A stretch of DNA of 64,000 bases from assembly GCF_016612865.1 (NCBI RefSeq), contig NZ_JAENZZ010000001.1:434001-498000 (forward strand), read 5' to 3'. Below, piece after piece: positions 1 to 8,544 of the stretch. Made by a program: the position numbers and the translations under genes. The notes beneath the pieces are model-generated. The model ran no database searches and was not told the origin of the DNA. It saw nothing but the letters and a program-made list of their open reading frames with translations. This DNA is from Blastococcus sp. TML/M2B (GTDB lineage Bacteria; Actinomycetota; Actinomycetes; Mycobacteriales; Geodermatophilaceae). Within the stretch, counting starts at the first letter, position 1, and each line of letters opens with the position of its first letter.

Positions 1-1
1 C

Positions 2-406
2 GTCTACGAACAGGCGCGGTCCCGGTGGCGGCTGGCCGAGGCGCTGCTGGCGGCCGGCGACCGCGCGGGGGCGGCCGAGCAGGTGGCGCTCGCGCACGAG
101 GTCGCCGTCCGGTTGGGGGCGCAGCCGCTGCGGACCGCGCTCGAGGCGCTGGCCCGCCGCGGCCGGCTCGACGTCGCCGGGGTGCGGCCGGTGGAGGTGA
201 GCGCGGTGCTGACCACTCGCGAGGCCGAGGTGCTGCGGCTGCTCGCGCTGGGCCGGACGAACAAGCAGGTCGGCGCGGAGCTCTACATCAGCGAGAAGAC
301 GGCCAGCGTGCACGTCAGCAACATCCTGGCGAAGCTGGGCGCCGGCGGCCGCACCGAGGCGGTCGCCATAGCGGCGGCGCGAGGTCTGCTGCCGGTGGAG
401 TCCTAG
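2..406 (+). CDS. LuxR-family transcriptional regulator, C-terminal part
   Basis: The reading frame is open from the left edge, so the 5' end lies outside the window. The last 65 residues form a LuxR/GerE helix-turn-helix: LTTREAEVLRLLALGRTNKQ, then the recognition segment ISEKTASVHVSNILAKLG, ending PVES. The alanine-rich part before it (RWRLAEALLAAGDRAGAAEQ) looks like helical repeats of a large LuxR/MalT-type or AfsR-like regulator rather than a response-regulator receiver. A GTG at 83 could start a short protein, but the frame upstream remains coding-like. The target genes cannot be judged from this fragment. Confidence 0.85.
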   Translation, partial: VYEQARSRWRLAEALLAAGDRAGAAEQVALAHEVAVRLGAQPLRTALEALARRGRLDVAGVRPVEVSAVLTTREAEVLRLLALGRTNKQVGAELYISEKTASVHVSNILAKLGAGGRTEAVAIAAARGLLPVES

Positions 407-588
407 CCGCTCTGTCGGTCAGGAGTCGGAGGATCTCCTCGTCCGACCGGCCGCCGGCGCATCTGTGGAAGAACGGCCGGCGTGTGGACGGCGGCCCCGC
501 CGGGGTCGACTGCTGAGTTGCGGTCGCCGACACGGGCGGACGCGCCGCAGCGAGCGACATCAGGTCAGCAGTCGGCGACGGGGCGCCC

Positions 589-2388
589 TCAGAGCATGGT
601 GCGGAGGCGCTCCCGCCGGGCGCGGAGCACGTCGACCGACGCCGACGCCGACGGCGGGCCGGGCACCGACTGCCGCAGCTGCGTGTGCACCACGGCCTGC
701 GGCTGCGCGGTGCGCGCGGCGACCCGGTTCACCAGCTTGTTGATCTCCCGGCGCAGCTCGGCGGCGTCGCGCCACGAGCGGCCGGCGTCGTCCTCGTCGG
801 GGTGGTCCTCGACGACCATGAAGTCGTCGGCGTCCGCGCGGTGGCTGGCCGCGATCCGCAGCCGCAGCTCCTCGTCGCGCTTGGAGAGCAGCTCGGCGGT
901 CTGGGCCGGGGTGAGCAGCCCGGGGATGCCGAGGAACTCCTCCTCTTCCTCGCCGACGACCACGGTCGGGCCGGAGCCCTCGCCGGTGTGCGCCGTCCCG
1001 CTGTGCAGCACGTGCGCGAAGCGGGCGTCGGCCTCGAGGGCCTCCCACTGCTTCTGCTCGCCCTCGCGGGGCTCCCGCGGCGGCAGGTCCAGCGCCTCGA
1101 GCTCCTCCTCGGGCTGGGTGCGCGGCGGCGGCATGACGTGGTTGCGCTGTTCCTCCATCGACGCGGCCAGTGACAACAGCGGCCGGACGGCGGGCAGGAA
1201 GACGGTCGCCGACTCGTGCGGCGCCCGCGAGCGGACGACGCGGCCGACGGCCTGGGCGAAGAAGAGCGGCGTCCGGTAGGAGGTCATCCAGGCCAGGACG
1301 GCGGCACGCGGGACGTCGACGCCCTCGGAGATCATGCGGACGCAGACGGCGATGCGCGCCGACCCGGTCGCGAAGCGCTCGATCTTCTTCGACGCCTTCG
1401 GGTCGTCGGAGAGGATCAGCTCGGCCGCCTTGCCGGTCACCCGGCGGACGATCTTGGCGTAGGCGCGGGCGTCGTCCTGGTCGCTGGCGAGGATCAGCCC
1501 GGCGGCGTCGGGCATGCCGTTCTCGCGCAGGTGGGTGATCCGGTCGTCCATCGCGGCGATGACGTGCGGCACCCACTGGCCCTTGGGGTCCAGCGCCGTC
1601 CGCCAGGCCTGCATCTCGACCGACCGCGTGCCGGCCTCCGACAGGGAGGCGGCGACCACCTCGCCGGCGGAGTTCCGCCAGCGCGAGGTGCCGGTGTAGG
1701 CGGCGAAGACGACGGGGCGGACGACGTTGTCGGCCAGCGCCTCCTTGTAGCCGTAGGTGTAGTCCGCGCGGCTGACCAGGCCGACGCCGCGCTCGCCGCC
1801 GTCGCCCTCGAAGGTGTCCTCCTCGTAGCGGACGAAGGGGATGCGCTCGTCGGGCTTGGTGCGGAACGGCGTCCCGGTCAGGCACAGCCGGCGCGCGGCC
1901 CGGCCGAACGCCTCCTCGGAGGCCTCGCCCCAGGAGAGCCCGTCGCCGGCGTGGTGCACCTCGTCCAGGATGACCAGCGTCTTCACCGAGGTGCAGCGGG
2001 CGGCGTGCAGCATCGGCTTGCCGGCGACCTGCGCGTAGGTGGTCACGTACCCCTGCGTGCCCGCGCGGACGGGGCCGACGGCGTTGGTGAGGCCGGGGTC
2101 GAGCACGATGCCCATCGCGTCGGCGGCGTCGGCCCACTGGAGGCGCAGGTGGTCGGTCGGGCAGACGACGACGACCCGCGCGACCTCACGGCGGGCGAGC
2201 AGCCGCGCGGCGAGTGTCAGGGCGAACGTGGTCTTGCCGGCGCCGGGAGTCGCGGTGACGAGGAAGTCCTTGGGGGAGGTCTCCTCGTACTGCTCGAGGG
2301 CGGTGCGCTGCCACGCCCGGAGCGGCCGGCTGTTCGTCTGCGGGCTCAAGGCCTCCGCTCGTGCTGCGCTCCCCATGTCGGGGTCCAT
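589..2388 (-). CDS. DEAD/DEAH-box helicase (superfamily 2)
   Basis: A roughly 599-residue ATP-dependent nucleic-acid helicase or translocase. Visible motifs are Walker A ATPGAGKT near residues 46-53, DEVHH (DEAH-type motif II) near 142, TGTPFR (motif III) and QAVGRVVRS (motif VI), so both RecA-like domains are present. The C-terminal 150 residues are acidic and charged and carry no recognised domain. The frame stays open to 2499, but MDPDMG at 2388 is chosen because homologues begin close to the RAWQRTALEQY segment; ATG at 2376 is a second option. It is divergent from the DUF222/HNH gene with about 220 bp between them. The substrate is unknown. Confidence 0.88.
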   Translation of the reverse strand: MDPDMGSAARAEALSPQTNSRPLRAWQRTALEQYEETSPKDFLVTATPGAGKTTFALTLAARLLARREVARVVVVCPTDHLRLQWADAADAMGIVLDPGLTNAVGPVRAGTQGYVTTYAQVAGKPMLHAARCTSVKTLVILDEVHHAGDGLSWGEASEEAFGRAARRLCLTGTPFRTKPDERIPFVRYEEDTFEGDGGERGVGLVSRADYTYGYKEALADNVVRPVVFAAYTGTSRWRNSAGEVVAASLSEAGTRSVEMQAWRTALDPKGQWVPHVIAAMDDRITHLRENGMPDAAGLILASDQDDARAYAKIVRRVTGKAAELILSDDPKASKKIERFATGSARIAVCVRMISEGVDVPRAAVLAWMTSYRTPLFFAQAVGRVVRSRAPHESATVFLPAVRPLLSLAASMEEQRNHVMPPPRTQPEEELEALDLPPREPREGEQKQWEALEADARFAHVLHSGTAHTGEGSGPTVVVGEEEEEFLGIPGLLTPAQTAELLSKRDEELRLRIAASHRADADDFMVVEDHPDEDDAGRSWRDAAELRREINKLVNRVAARTAQPQAVVHTQLRQSVPGPPSASASVDVLRARRERLRTML

Positions 2389-2605
2389 TCTGGCTGCCGC
2401 GAGGGCAACACGCCCAACCCGGGTCCTGCCGCGTGCCCCGGCCCCGGCGGCGTATGGAGCGCCGCGACGGGTCGCTGACCTGCGGGCGATGCGATCCACC
2501 CGGCGAGTCCTGTGGTGATTCCCATCCTGTGAGGGACGGATACGTCACGCCCCGCCGGTCACATCGTTCCCGGCCGCCTCGGGATGCGCGGAAAAGTGTC
2601 GGTGG

Positions 2606-2621
2606 TCGATCGTATGTTCGA
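2606..2621. promoter_or_regulatory. Putative LexA/SOS box
   Basis: The 16-mer TCGATCGTATGTTCGA matches the mycobacterial/actinobacterial LexA operator TCGAAC-N4-GTTCGA at 11 of 12 defined positions; the single mismatch is T for A in the left half. It overlaps the ATG at 2614 of the DUF222/HNH gene, so LexA bound here would block initiation. Several 13E12-repeat genes of Mycobacterium tuberculosis are known LexA targets, which supports the assignment. Confidence 0.65.
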
Positions 2622-4809
2622 ACACATGAGGGACGGCGGGACGACGGCGAGGCCCACGGCGGGGTGGGCGTCCGGGCCGCTCGGTGCCGTCCAGGCGGCC
2701 GATCGCGAGATCTCGCGGCAGACCGCGGTGCGGGCCCGCGCGGTCGCGGCCTTCGCTGCCACCCGCCCGGCCTCGGCCGACCGCCCCGCCGATGTGCCCG
2801 GGTCGATGAGCGAGGAGCGGCGGGCGGCCCGGCCCCAGGTGCTCGCCGACGTGAGCGAGTGGGTCGGGGACGAGCTCGCGCTCGCGCTGGAGGTCAGCGG
2901 CTCGGCGGCCGAGACGCTGCTGGAGCGGTCGCTCACCCTCGTGCACCGGCTGCCGCGCACGCTCGAGGCGCTGGAGTCCGGGCGGCTGCACGTCGGCCAC
3001 CTGTTCCCGGTGCTGGAGCGGGTGGGCCCGATCGCGGACGACCGGAAGCGGGCCGAGCTGGAGGCACGGCTGCTCGCCTGGATGGAAGGGCGGGTGACGA
3101 CGCCGGCGCAGCTGGCCGCGAAGGCCCGCCGCCTGGGACTGCTGGTCGATGCGCGGGACAGCGCGCGCCGGCTGGCCGAGGCGGTGCGGCGGCGCGGGGT
3201 GCACGTCCGGCCCGACCGGGACGACGGGATGGCGCAGGCGGTGGCGCTGCTGACCGTGCCCGAGGCGGCGGCGCTGGTCGACGCGCTGGGCCGGTACGCC
3301 GACGCCCTCGACGAGCCGGGCGACGAGCGCACCCGCGGCCAGAAGATGGCCGACTGCCTGCTGGACCTGGTGCTGCGGCCGGGGGAGTCGGACCTCGCGC
3401 CGGTCCAGGCGCACCTGACCGTGGTCGCCGCGGTGTCCACGCTGCTCGGCGGGGATCAGCCGGGCGAGGTCGCCGGCCAGGTCGTCCCCGCGGAGGTGGT
3501 GCGCGCGCTCGCCCGGGCGCTGGGGCTGCTGCCCGAGGAGGACGCAGACGTCGGCGACGGGCCCGGTTGCGCCGCCGACGCGGGCGAGGAGGCCGATGGC
3601 GAGGGTGACGTGACCCGTCCCGACGGCGATCCACTGGATGTCGATCCACCGAGCGCCGATCCACCGGGCGCTGCTCCACCGGGCGCTACTCCACCGGGCG
3701 CTGCTCCGCCGGGCGCTGCTCCGCCGGGCGCTGCTCCGCCGGGCGCTGCTCCACCGGGCGCTGCTCCACCGGGCGCTGCTCCACCGGGCGCTGCTCCACC
3801 GGGCGCTGCTCCACCGGGCGCTGCTCCACCGGGCGCTGCTCCACCGGGCGCAGAGGCGTCGCGGGAGGAACGTCCCGACGCAGGCACCGTGGCGGCGCTC
3901 GTGCCCGCGGCATCCGCGTCGGCGATGGAACGCGCGCTCGCGGAGTGGTGGCGCGACGTCGAGAAACGCGCGGTGGTCGAGGAGTGGGGCGCCCGCGGGA
4001 GGCCGGTCTTCGAGTACGACGGCGTGCTCCACGCGGCCCGATCGCGACCCCCGGATCCAGCGGGTGGGGGAGGTCCACCCGCCGCCGCGCTGACGTCGCC
4101 GGGCGCCACGACCGCAGCCGCACCGGATCCGCCAGCCGCCTCGTCGGACCCGCCGACGTGGGCAGCGGCCGACGCGGCGGTGGACGCGGCGGGACGAGCG
4201 CTTCTCGAGTTCGACCGCGCGGTCGGCCGGGCGGCGACCGAGGTCCGGCGGGCCGAGGTGGCCGATGCCGCTGACGAGGCGGCGTGGCAGGGCTCGCCCG
4301 CGGGGCGGGTCTCAGCCGCTCCCGACGCGCTCGAGGCGCTCCGGGCAGCCAGTGCTGGGCAGCGGGCCGCGCTGGCCCGGTTGCTCCAGGCGACCGCGGG
4401 AGGAGGGCTGGCGGAGCGACCGCGGATCGCCGTGGTCGACGCGCTCACGGGCGCCCTGGTGGCGCTCGCGGACAGCCGCGAGCTCCGTCGGGGTGGAGCG
4501 CTCGGACCGCCGCCCCCGTCACCGGGCTACCGGCCGGGAGCGGCGCTCGAACGCTACCTGCGCGCCCGGGACCGGCGGTGCCGGCTGCCGGGCTGCCGGC
4601 GACCGGTGCCGCGCGGCGGGGAGCTCGACCACAGCCGGCCCTGGCCGGACGGGCCGACCAGCGCGGCCAACCTCGCCGGCTACTGCACCCCGCACCACCG
4701 CGGCAAGCACCAGGCCCCGGGCTGGCGGCACGTGCTGGCGCCCGACGGCACGCTCACCGTGACGACGCCGTCCGGGCTGCGGGCGCGCAGCGCCCCGCCG
4801 CCGTTCTGA
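2614..4809 (+). CDS. DUF222 / HNH endonuclease-domain protein (13E12 repeat family)
   Basis: A 731-residue member of the DUF222-HNH family, a widespread and often multicopy actinobacterial group of unclear function. The N-terminal 330 residues are the helical DUF222 region (for example [17 protein letters not shown]). The C-terminus has a complete HNH motif with zinc-ligand pattern: [24 protein letters not shown] and CTPHHRGKH. Family members are usually 400-500 residues; the extra length comes from a PPGAA repeat and an alanine/proline-rich linker between the domains. In-frame starts are 2584, 2614 and 2626. 2614 (MFEHM) is preferred because the ATG sits in the putative LexA box, but none has a clear ribosome-binding site, so a leaderless message is possible. 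Confidence 0.85.
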   Translation: MFEHMRDGGTTARPTAGWASGPLGAVQAADREISRQTAVRARAVAAFAATRPASADRPADVPGSMSEERRAARPQVLADVSEWVGDELALALEVSGSAAETLLERSLTLVHRLPRTLEALESGRLHVGHLFPVLERVGPIADDRKRAELEARLLAWMEGRVTTPAQLAAKARRLGLLVDARDSARRLAEAVRRRGVHVRPDRDDGMAQAVALLTVPEAAALVDALGRYADALDEPGDERTRGQKMADCLLDLVLRPGESDLAPVQAHLTVVAAVSTLLGGDQPGEVAGQVVPAEVVRALARALGLLPEEDADVGDGPGCAADAGEEADGEGDVTRPDGDPLDVDPPSADPPGAAPPGATPPGAAPPGAAPPGAAPPGAAPPGAAPPGAAPPGAAPPGAAPPGAAPPGAAPPGAEASREERPDAGTVAALVPAASASAMERALAEWWRDVEKRAVVEEWGARGRPVFEYDGVLHAARSRPPDPAGGGGPPAAALTSPGATTAAAPDPPAASSDPPTWAAADAAVDAAGRALLEFDRAVGRAATEVRRAEVADAADEAAWQGSPAGRVSAAPDALEALRAASAGQRAALARLLQATAGGGLAERPRIAVVDALTGALVALADSRELRRGGALGPPPPSPGYRPGAALERYLRARDRRCRLPGCRRPVPRGGELDHSRPWPDGPTSAANLAGYCTPHHRGKHQAPGWRHVLAPDGTLTVTTPSGLRARSAPPPF
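3646..3850 (+). repeat. 15-bp coding minisatellite (PPGAA repeats)
   Basis: Twelve full tandem copies of a 15-bp unit (consensus CCACCGGGCGCTGCT) run from 3661 to 3840, with a degenerate copy before (encoding PPSAD) and a truncated copy after. Variants are CCG for CCA at three consecutive units and one A substitution giving PPGAT. The unit is five codons, so gain or loss of copies preserves the reading frame. It lies in the linker of the DUF222/HNH protein. Confidence 0.97.
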
Positions 4810-4885
4810 CCGGGGTCACGGCGGCGGGGCAGCTGAGCGGCGAGGAGGTGAGTCAGTGCGGGTGGAGCAGTAGAGCGGGATGGCG

Positions 4886-5290
4886 TCAGCCCTTGGCCGG
4901 ACGGTCCTCGAGGATCCGCTCGGCGAAGCGCCAGCCCGCGTCGGTCTTCACGTACTTGTCCACGTAGCGCGGGGCGCCGGCGAGGATCCAGTTCCCCTCG
5001 ACCGCGGCCAGCAGGATCATGTCGGCGGCGCCGTGGGCCTCGGTCGCGGAGTCGAGCGTGACGGTGTGCCCGCCCATGACGTGCCGCAGCTTCATGCTCG
5101 AGGTCACGCCGGTGATCCACTCGGTCAGCGCAGCGCGGCCTTCGAGGGGCTGCCCGCCGGCCTCCATGCGCGCGTCCTCGACGAACAGCTCGGTCCACTC
5201 CTGGATCCGGGTGTCGTCGGTGTGCTGGGCGTACTGCGCGACCAGGTTGCGGATCTCGTTCTGCGCGACCAGCTGCTGGATCTCGTCCAT
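4886..5290 (-). CDS. SnoaL/NTF2-like protein
   Basis: A 134-residue single-domain protein of the NTF2-like superfamily, SnoaL-like type. It begins MDEIQQLVAQNEIRNLVAQY and shows the characteristic W-x-E-L-F-x-E-D-A segment (WTELFVEDARME) and a late YVDKYVKTDAGWRFAERIL strand pair. Members of this fold include polyketide cyclases, dehydratases and many uncharacterised small-molecule-binding proteins, so the substrate cannot be inferred. It lies between the HNH gene and the XPB helicase gene, transcribed in the same direction as the latter, with no obvious functional link. Confidence 0.8.
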   Translation of the reverse strand: MDEIQQLVAQNEIRNLVAQYAQHTDDTRIQEWTELFVEDARMEAGGQPLEGRAALTEWITGVTSSMKLRHVMGGHTVTLDSATEAHGAADMILLAAVEGNWILAGAPRYVDKYVKTDAGWRFAERILEDRPAKG

Positions 5291-5365
5291 GGGTGCATGC
5301 CTCTCGGAGTGGGGACCGGTGGGCAGGAACCTACGGCGCAGCCCTGACCAGCAGTGACCGGGGTC

Positions 5366-7051
5366 TCAGTCGGCGGGCTCGTCCACCCAGTCCGGGCCGT
5401 TGACCTCGCCGCGGCCGGCCAGGTCGGCGGCGTCGACGATCGTGTACGCGTACCCCTGCTCGGCGAGGAAGCGCTGCCGGTGCGCGGCGTACTCGCTGTC
5501 CAGGGTGTCCCGGCTGACCACGCTGTAGAAGTGCGCCTGCCGCCCGTCGGCCTTGGGCCGCAGCAGCCGGCCCAGCCGCTGCGCCTCCTCCTGCCGCGAC
5601 CCGAACGTCCCCGACACCTGCACGGCGACGGCCGCCTCGGGCAGGTCGATGGAGAAGTTCGCGACCTTGGAGACCACCAGCGTCCGGATCTCCCCGGCGC
5701 GGAAGGCGTCGAACAGCTTCTCGCGCTCGCGGTTGGTCGTGGACCCCTGGATGACCGGGGCGTCCAGCGCGGCGCCGAGCTCCTCGAGCTGGTCGAGGTA
5801 GGCGCCGATCACCAGCGACGGCTCGTCGGGGTGCCGCTCCAGCACGCGTCGGATCACCGGCAGCTTCGACTGCGCCGTCGCCGCGATCCGGTACCGCTCC
5901 TCCGGCTCGGCGACCGCGTAGGTCATCCGCTCCTCGTCGTCGAGCGACACCCGCACCTCGATGCACTCCGCCGGCGCGATGTAGCCCTGCGCCTCGATGT
6001 CCCGCCACGGGGCGTCGTACCGCTTCGGCCCGATCAGCGAGAAGACGTCGTCCTCCCGGCCGTCCTCGCGCACCAGCGTCGCGGTGAGCCCCAGCCGGCG
6101 GCGGGACTGCAGGTCGGCGGTCAGCCGGAAGATCGGCGCCGGCAGCAGGTGCACCTCGTCGTAGACGATCAGGCCCCAGTCCTGCGCGTCGAACAGGTCC
6201 AGGTGGATGTACTCGCCCTTCCGGCGGGTCGTGATCACCTGGTAGGTCGCGATGGTGACCGGGCGGATCTCCTTGCGCTCGCCCGAGTACTCGCCGATCT
6301 CCTCCTCGGTGAGCGAGGTGCGCGCGATGAGCTCGCGCTTCCACTGCCGCCCGGCGACCGTGTTCGTCACCAGGATCAGCGTGGTCGCCTTCGCCTCGGC
6401 CATCGCCGCCGCGCCGACCAACGTCTTCCCCGCACCGCACGGCAGGACGACGACGCCCGAGCCGCCCGCCCAGAACCCGTCCACCGCCTCCTGCTGGTAG
6501 TCGCGCAGGTTCCAGCCGGACTCGTCGAGGTGGATCGGGTGCGCGGTGCCGTCGACGTACCCGGCGAGGTCCTCCGCCGGCCAGCCGATCTTGAGCAGCG
6601 CCTGCTTCAGCCGCCCGCGCTCGGCGGCGTGCACGACGACGGTGTCCTCGTCGATGCGGGCGCCCAGCATCGGGGCGACCTTCTTCGAGCGGACGACCTC
6701 CTCCAGCACCGCGCGGTCGGTGGAGGTCAGCACGAGCCCGTGCACCGGGTTGTTCGCCAGCGTCAGCCGGCCGAAGCGGTCCATCGTGTCGGCGACGTCG
6801 ACCAGCAGCGCGTGCGGCACCGGGTAGCGCGAGTACCGCACCAGCGCGTCGACGACCTGCTCGGCGTCGTGCCCCGCGGCGCGGGCGTTCCACAGCGCCA
6901 GCGGGGTGACCCGGTAGGTGTGCACGTGCTCGGGGGAGCGCTCCAGCTCCGCGAAGGGAGCGATCGCCGACCGGCACTCCTTGGCCAGCGGGTGGTCGAC
7001 CTCGAGCAGCAGCGTCTTGTCGGACTGGACGATCAGGGGGCCGTCAGACAC
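5366..7051 (-). CDS. DNA repair helicase XPB
   Basis: A 561-residue superfamily 2 3'-5' helicase of the bacterial XPB/Ercc3 type. It has an N-terminal XPB-specific domain (residues 1-190), the RecA1 domain with Walker A PCGAGKT and the DEVHLLPAP box, the TATLVREDGRE motif typical of XPB, and RecA2 with QRLGRLLRPK (motif VI). Bacterial XPB unwinds DNA and can act with a nuclease partner in repair; Mycobacterium Rv0861c is the comparison. The WYL/helicase-associated gene found beside XPB in mycobacteria is also nearby here, separated by a cyclopropane synthase gene. The start is ATG at 7051; an upstream GC-rich gap of about 120 bp holds no gene. Confidence 0.95.
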   Translation of the reverse strand: MSDGPLIVQSDKTLLLEVDHPLAKECRSAIAPFAELERSPEHVHTYRVTPLALWNARAAGHDAEQVVDALVRYSRYPVPHALLVDVADTMDRFGRLTLANNPVHGLVLTSTDRAVLEEVVRSKKVAPMLGARIDEDTVVVHAAERGRLKQALLKIGWPAEDLAGYVDGTAHPIHLDESGWNLRDYQQEAVDGFWAGGSGVVVLPCGAGKTLVGAAAMAEAKATTLILVTNTVAGRQWKRELIARTSLTEEEIGEYSGERKEIRPVTIATYQVITTRRKGEYIHLDLFDAQDWGLIVYDEVHLLPAPIFRLTADLQSRRRLGLTATLVREDGREDDVFSLIGPKRYDAPWRDIEAQGYIAPAECIEVRVSLDDEERMTYAVAEPEERYRIAATAQSKLPVIRRVLERHPDEPSLVIGAYLDQLEELGAALDAPVIQGSTTNREREKLFDAFRAGEIRTLVVSKVANFSIDLPEAAVAVQVSGTFGSRQEEAQRLGRLLRPKADGRQAHFYSVVSRDTLDSEYAAHRQRFLAEQGYAYTIVDAADLAGRGEVNGPDWVDEPAD

Positions 7052-7170
7052 GCGTTCAGCGTCCTTCGTTCGGGGATTTCGGCGCGGGCGAGCGCGCCGG
7101 ACTGCCCAGGTTAACGCCGCGGAGGGGCGGTCCCTTCCGCCTTCGGGGCTCGGCTGCGCAGCCCCCCGGC

Positions 7171-8451
7171 TCAGATCCAGTCGCGCCGCAGCGGTGGCTG
7201 CTCACCCCCGGGCCGGCGCAGCAGCACCTGGTTCAGGCCCAGCTCCCCGCTCTCGAAGGCCAGCGCGCACGCGGCCATGTACAGCCGCCACACCCGCGCC
7301 CGCCCGGGGCTCGACGCGGCGACGGCGGCGTCCCAGTGCGCCTCGAGCCGGCGCACCCAGGCCCGCAGCGTCAGCGCGTAGTGCTGCCGCAGCGCCTCGA
7401 CGTCGAGCACCTCCAGGGCGCCGCCGGCCTCGAGCAGCCCGACCGTCTCGCCCAGCCCGAGCAGCTCCCCGTCGGGGAAGACGTAGCGCGCGATGAAGGT
7501 GTCGGGGTTCCACGTCGCGGTCCCGGCGTTCCAGGCGATCGCGTGGTTGAGCAGCCGCCCGCCGGGGCGCAGCAGGTCGTGCAGCTGCCGGGCGTAGGCG
7601 GGCATGTGGGCGCGGCCCACGTGCTCGGACATGCCGATCGAGGCGATCGCGTCGAACGGGCCGTCGTCGACCGCGCGGTAGTCCTGCACCCGGATCTCGA
7701 TGCGGTCGGTCAGCCCGGCCTCGGCGACCCGCTTGCGCGCCAGCTGCGCCTGCTCCTCCGACAGCGTGATGCCGACGACGGTGGCGCCGCAGCGCTGCGC
7801 GGCGTGGATCGCCAGGCCGCCCCAGCCGCACCCGACGTCCAGCAGCCGGTCGCCCCCGCTCAGCCCGAGCTTCCGGCAGACCAGGTCGAGCTTCGCCTCC
7901 TGGGCCGCCTCCAGGCCGACGTCGGGAGAGGCCCAGACCGCGCAGGAGTAGACCATCGACGGCCCGAGGACGAGCTCGTAGAACTCGTTGCCGACGTCGT
8001 AGTGGTGCGCGATCGCCGCGGCGTCCCGGCCGCGGGAGTGCCGCCGGCCGACGCGGCCCAGGTCGACCTCCTCCGCGGGTGGCGCGGGCTCGGGGCCGAC
8101 CGCGCCCAGCCGCAGCGCCGTGCCGGCCAGGGCCAGCCGCTCGCGCGCGGTGGGCGTCGGGACGGACCCCTTCTCGGCCAGCCGGCCGACCGAGCGCAGC
8201 GCGTCGAAGGTCTCGAAGACGTCGTCCTCGATCTCGATCTCGCCGGCGACGTAGGCCCGGCCCAGGCCGAGCTGCCCCGGCGACCACGCCAGCCGTCGCA
8301 GCGCCCGGCGCGAGCGCACCGCGACGACCGGGGCCCCCGGCGGGCCCGCGACCGAGCCGTCCCACCCGCGCAGCCGCAGCGGGAGCTGCTGCGTCCCGAG
8401 CACGAGGCCCAGGGCCTCCGCCAGCCGGTCGGCCACCGTCCGTCGTGCCAT
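7171..8451 (-). CDS. cfa: Cyclopropane-fatty-acyl-phospholipid synthase family methyltransferase
   Basis: A 426-residue S-adenosylmethionine-dependent methyltransferase that adds a methylene across cis double bonds of membrane phospholipid acyl chains. It has an N-terminal lipid-binding domain followed by the class I methyltransferase core with LLDVGCGWGGLAIHAA (SAM motif I), GITLSEEQ, and the conserved IGMSEHVGR segment. YDVGNEFYELVLGPSMVYSC is the family signature just before the core. ATG at 8451 is chosen over the adjacent upstream GTG because GAGGAG then lies five bases away. It sits between the XPB gene and its usual partner, all in one direction, but need not share their function. Confidence 0.93.
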   Translation of the reverse strand: MARRTVADRLAEALGLVLGTQQLPLRLRGWDGSVAGPPGAPVVAVRSRRALRRLAWSPGQLGLGRAYVAGEIEIEDDVFETFDALRSVGRLAEKGSVPTPTARERLALAGTALRLGAVGPEPAPPAEEVDLGRVGRRHSRGRDAAAIAHHYDVGNEFYELVLGPSMVYSCAVWASPDVGLEAAQEAKLDLVCRKLGLSGGDRLLDVGCGWGGLAIHAAQRCGATVVGITLSEEQAQLARKRVAEAGLTDRIEIRVQDYRAVDDGPFDAIASIGMSEHVGRAHMPAYARQLHDLLRPGGRLLNHAIAWNAGTATWNPDTFIARYVFPDGELLGLGETVGLLEAGGALEVLDVEALRQHYALTLRAWVRRLEAHWDAAVAASSPGRARVWRLYMAACALAFESGELGLNQVLLRRPGGEQPPLRRDWI

Positions 8452-8544
8452 CACTGCTCCTCACCGCGGCATCGCTGAGCGGTGGCGGGATCCTCCCGCA
8501 GCGCGCTGGGGGAGGGGAAGCGGCGGGGACGCGCCGGGCGCAGG

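Noticed and set aside
560..2137. A second long open frame under the DEAH helicase gene
   Set aside because: It is almost only Arg, Pro, Ala and Gly, as expected from shifted reading of GC-rich codons; the helicase motifs are in the other frame.
2361..3608. Long plus-strand frame overlapping the DUF222 gene
   Set aside because: Low-complexity Arg/Gly/Ala sequence with no motif; it is a shadow of the real gene.
3646..3850. Possible CRISPR-like array
   Set aside because: The units are tandem with no spacers and lie inside a coding frame as PPGAA repeats; this is a minisatellite.
7052..7170. Possible gene between XPB and cyclopropane synthase
   Set aside because: No protein-like frame or start is present. 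Only a weak GGGGCT/AGCCCC hairpin near 7145-7165 was seen, too short to call a terminator.
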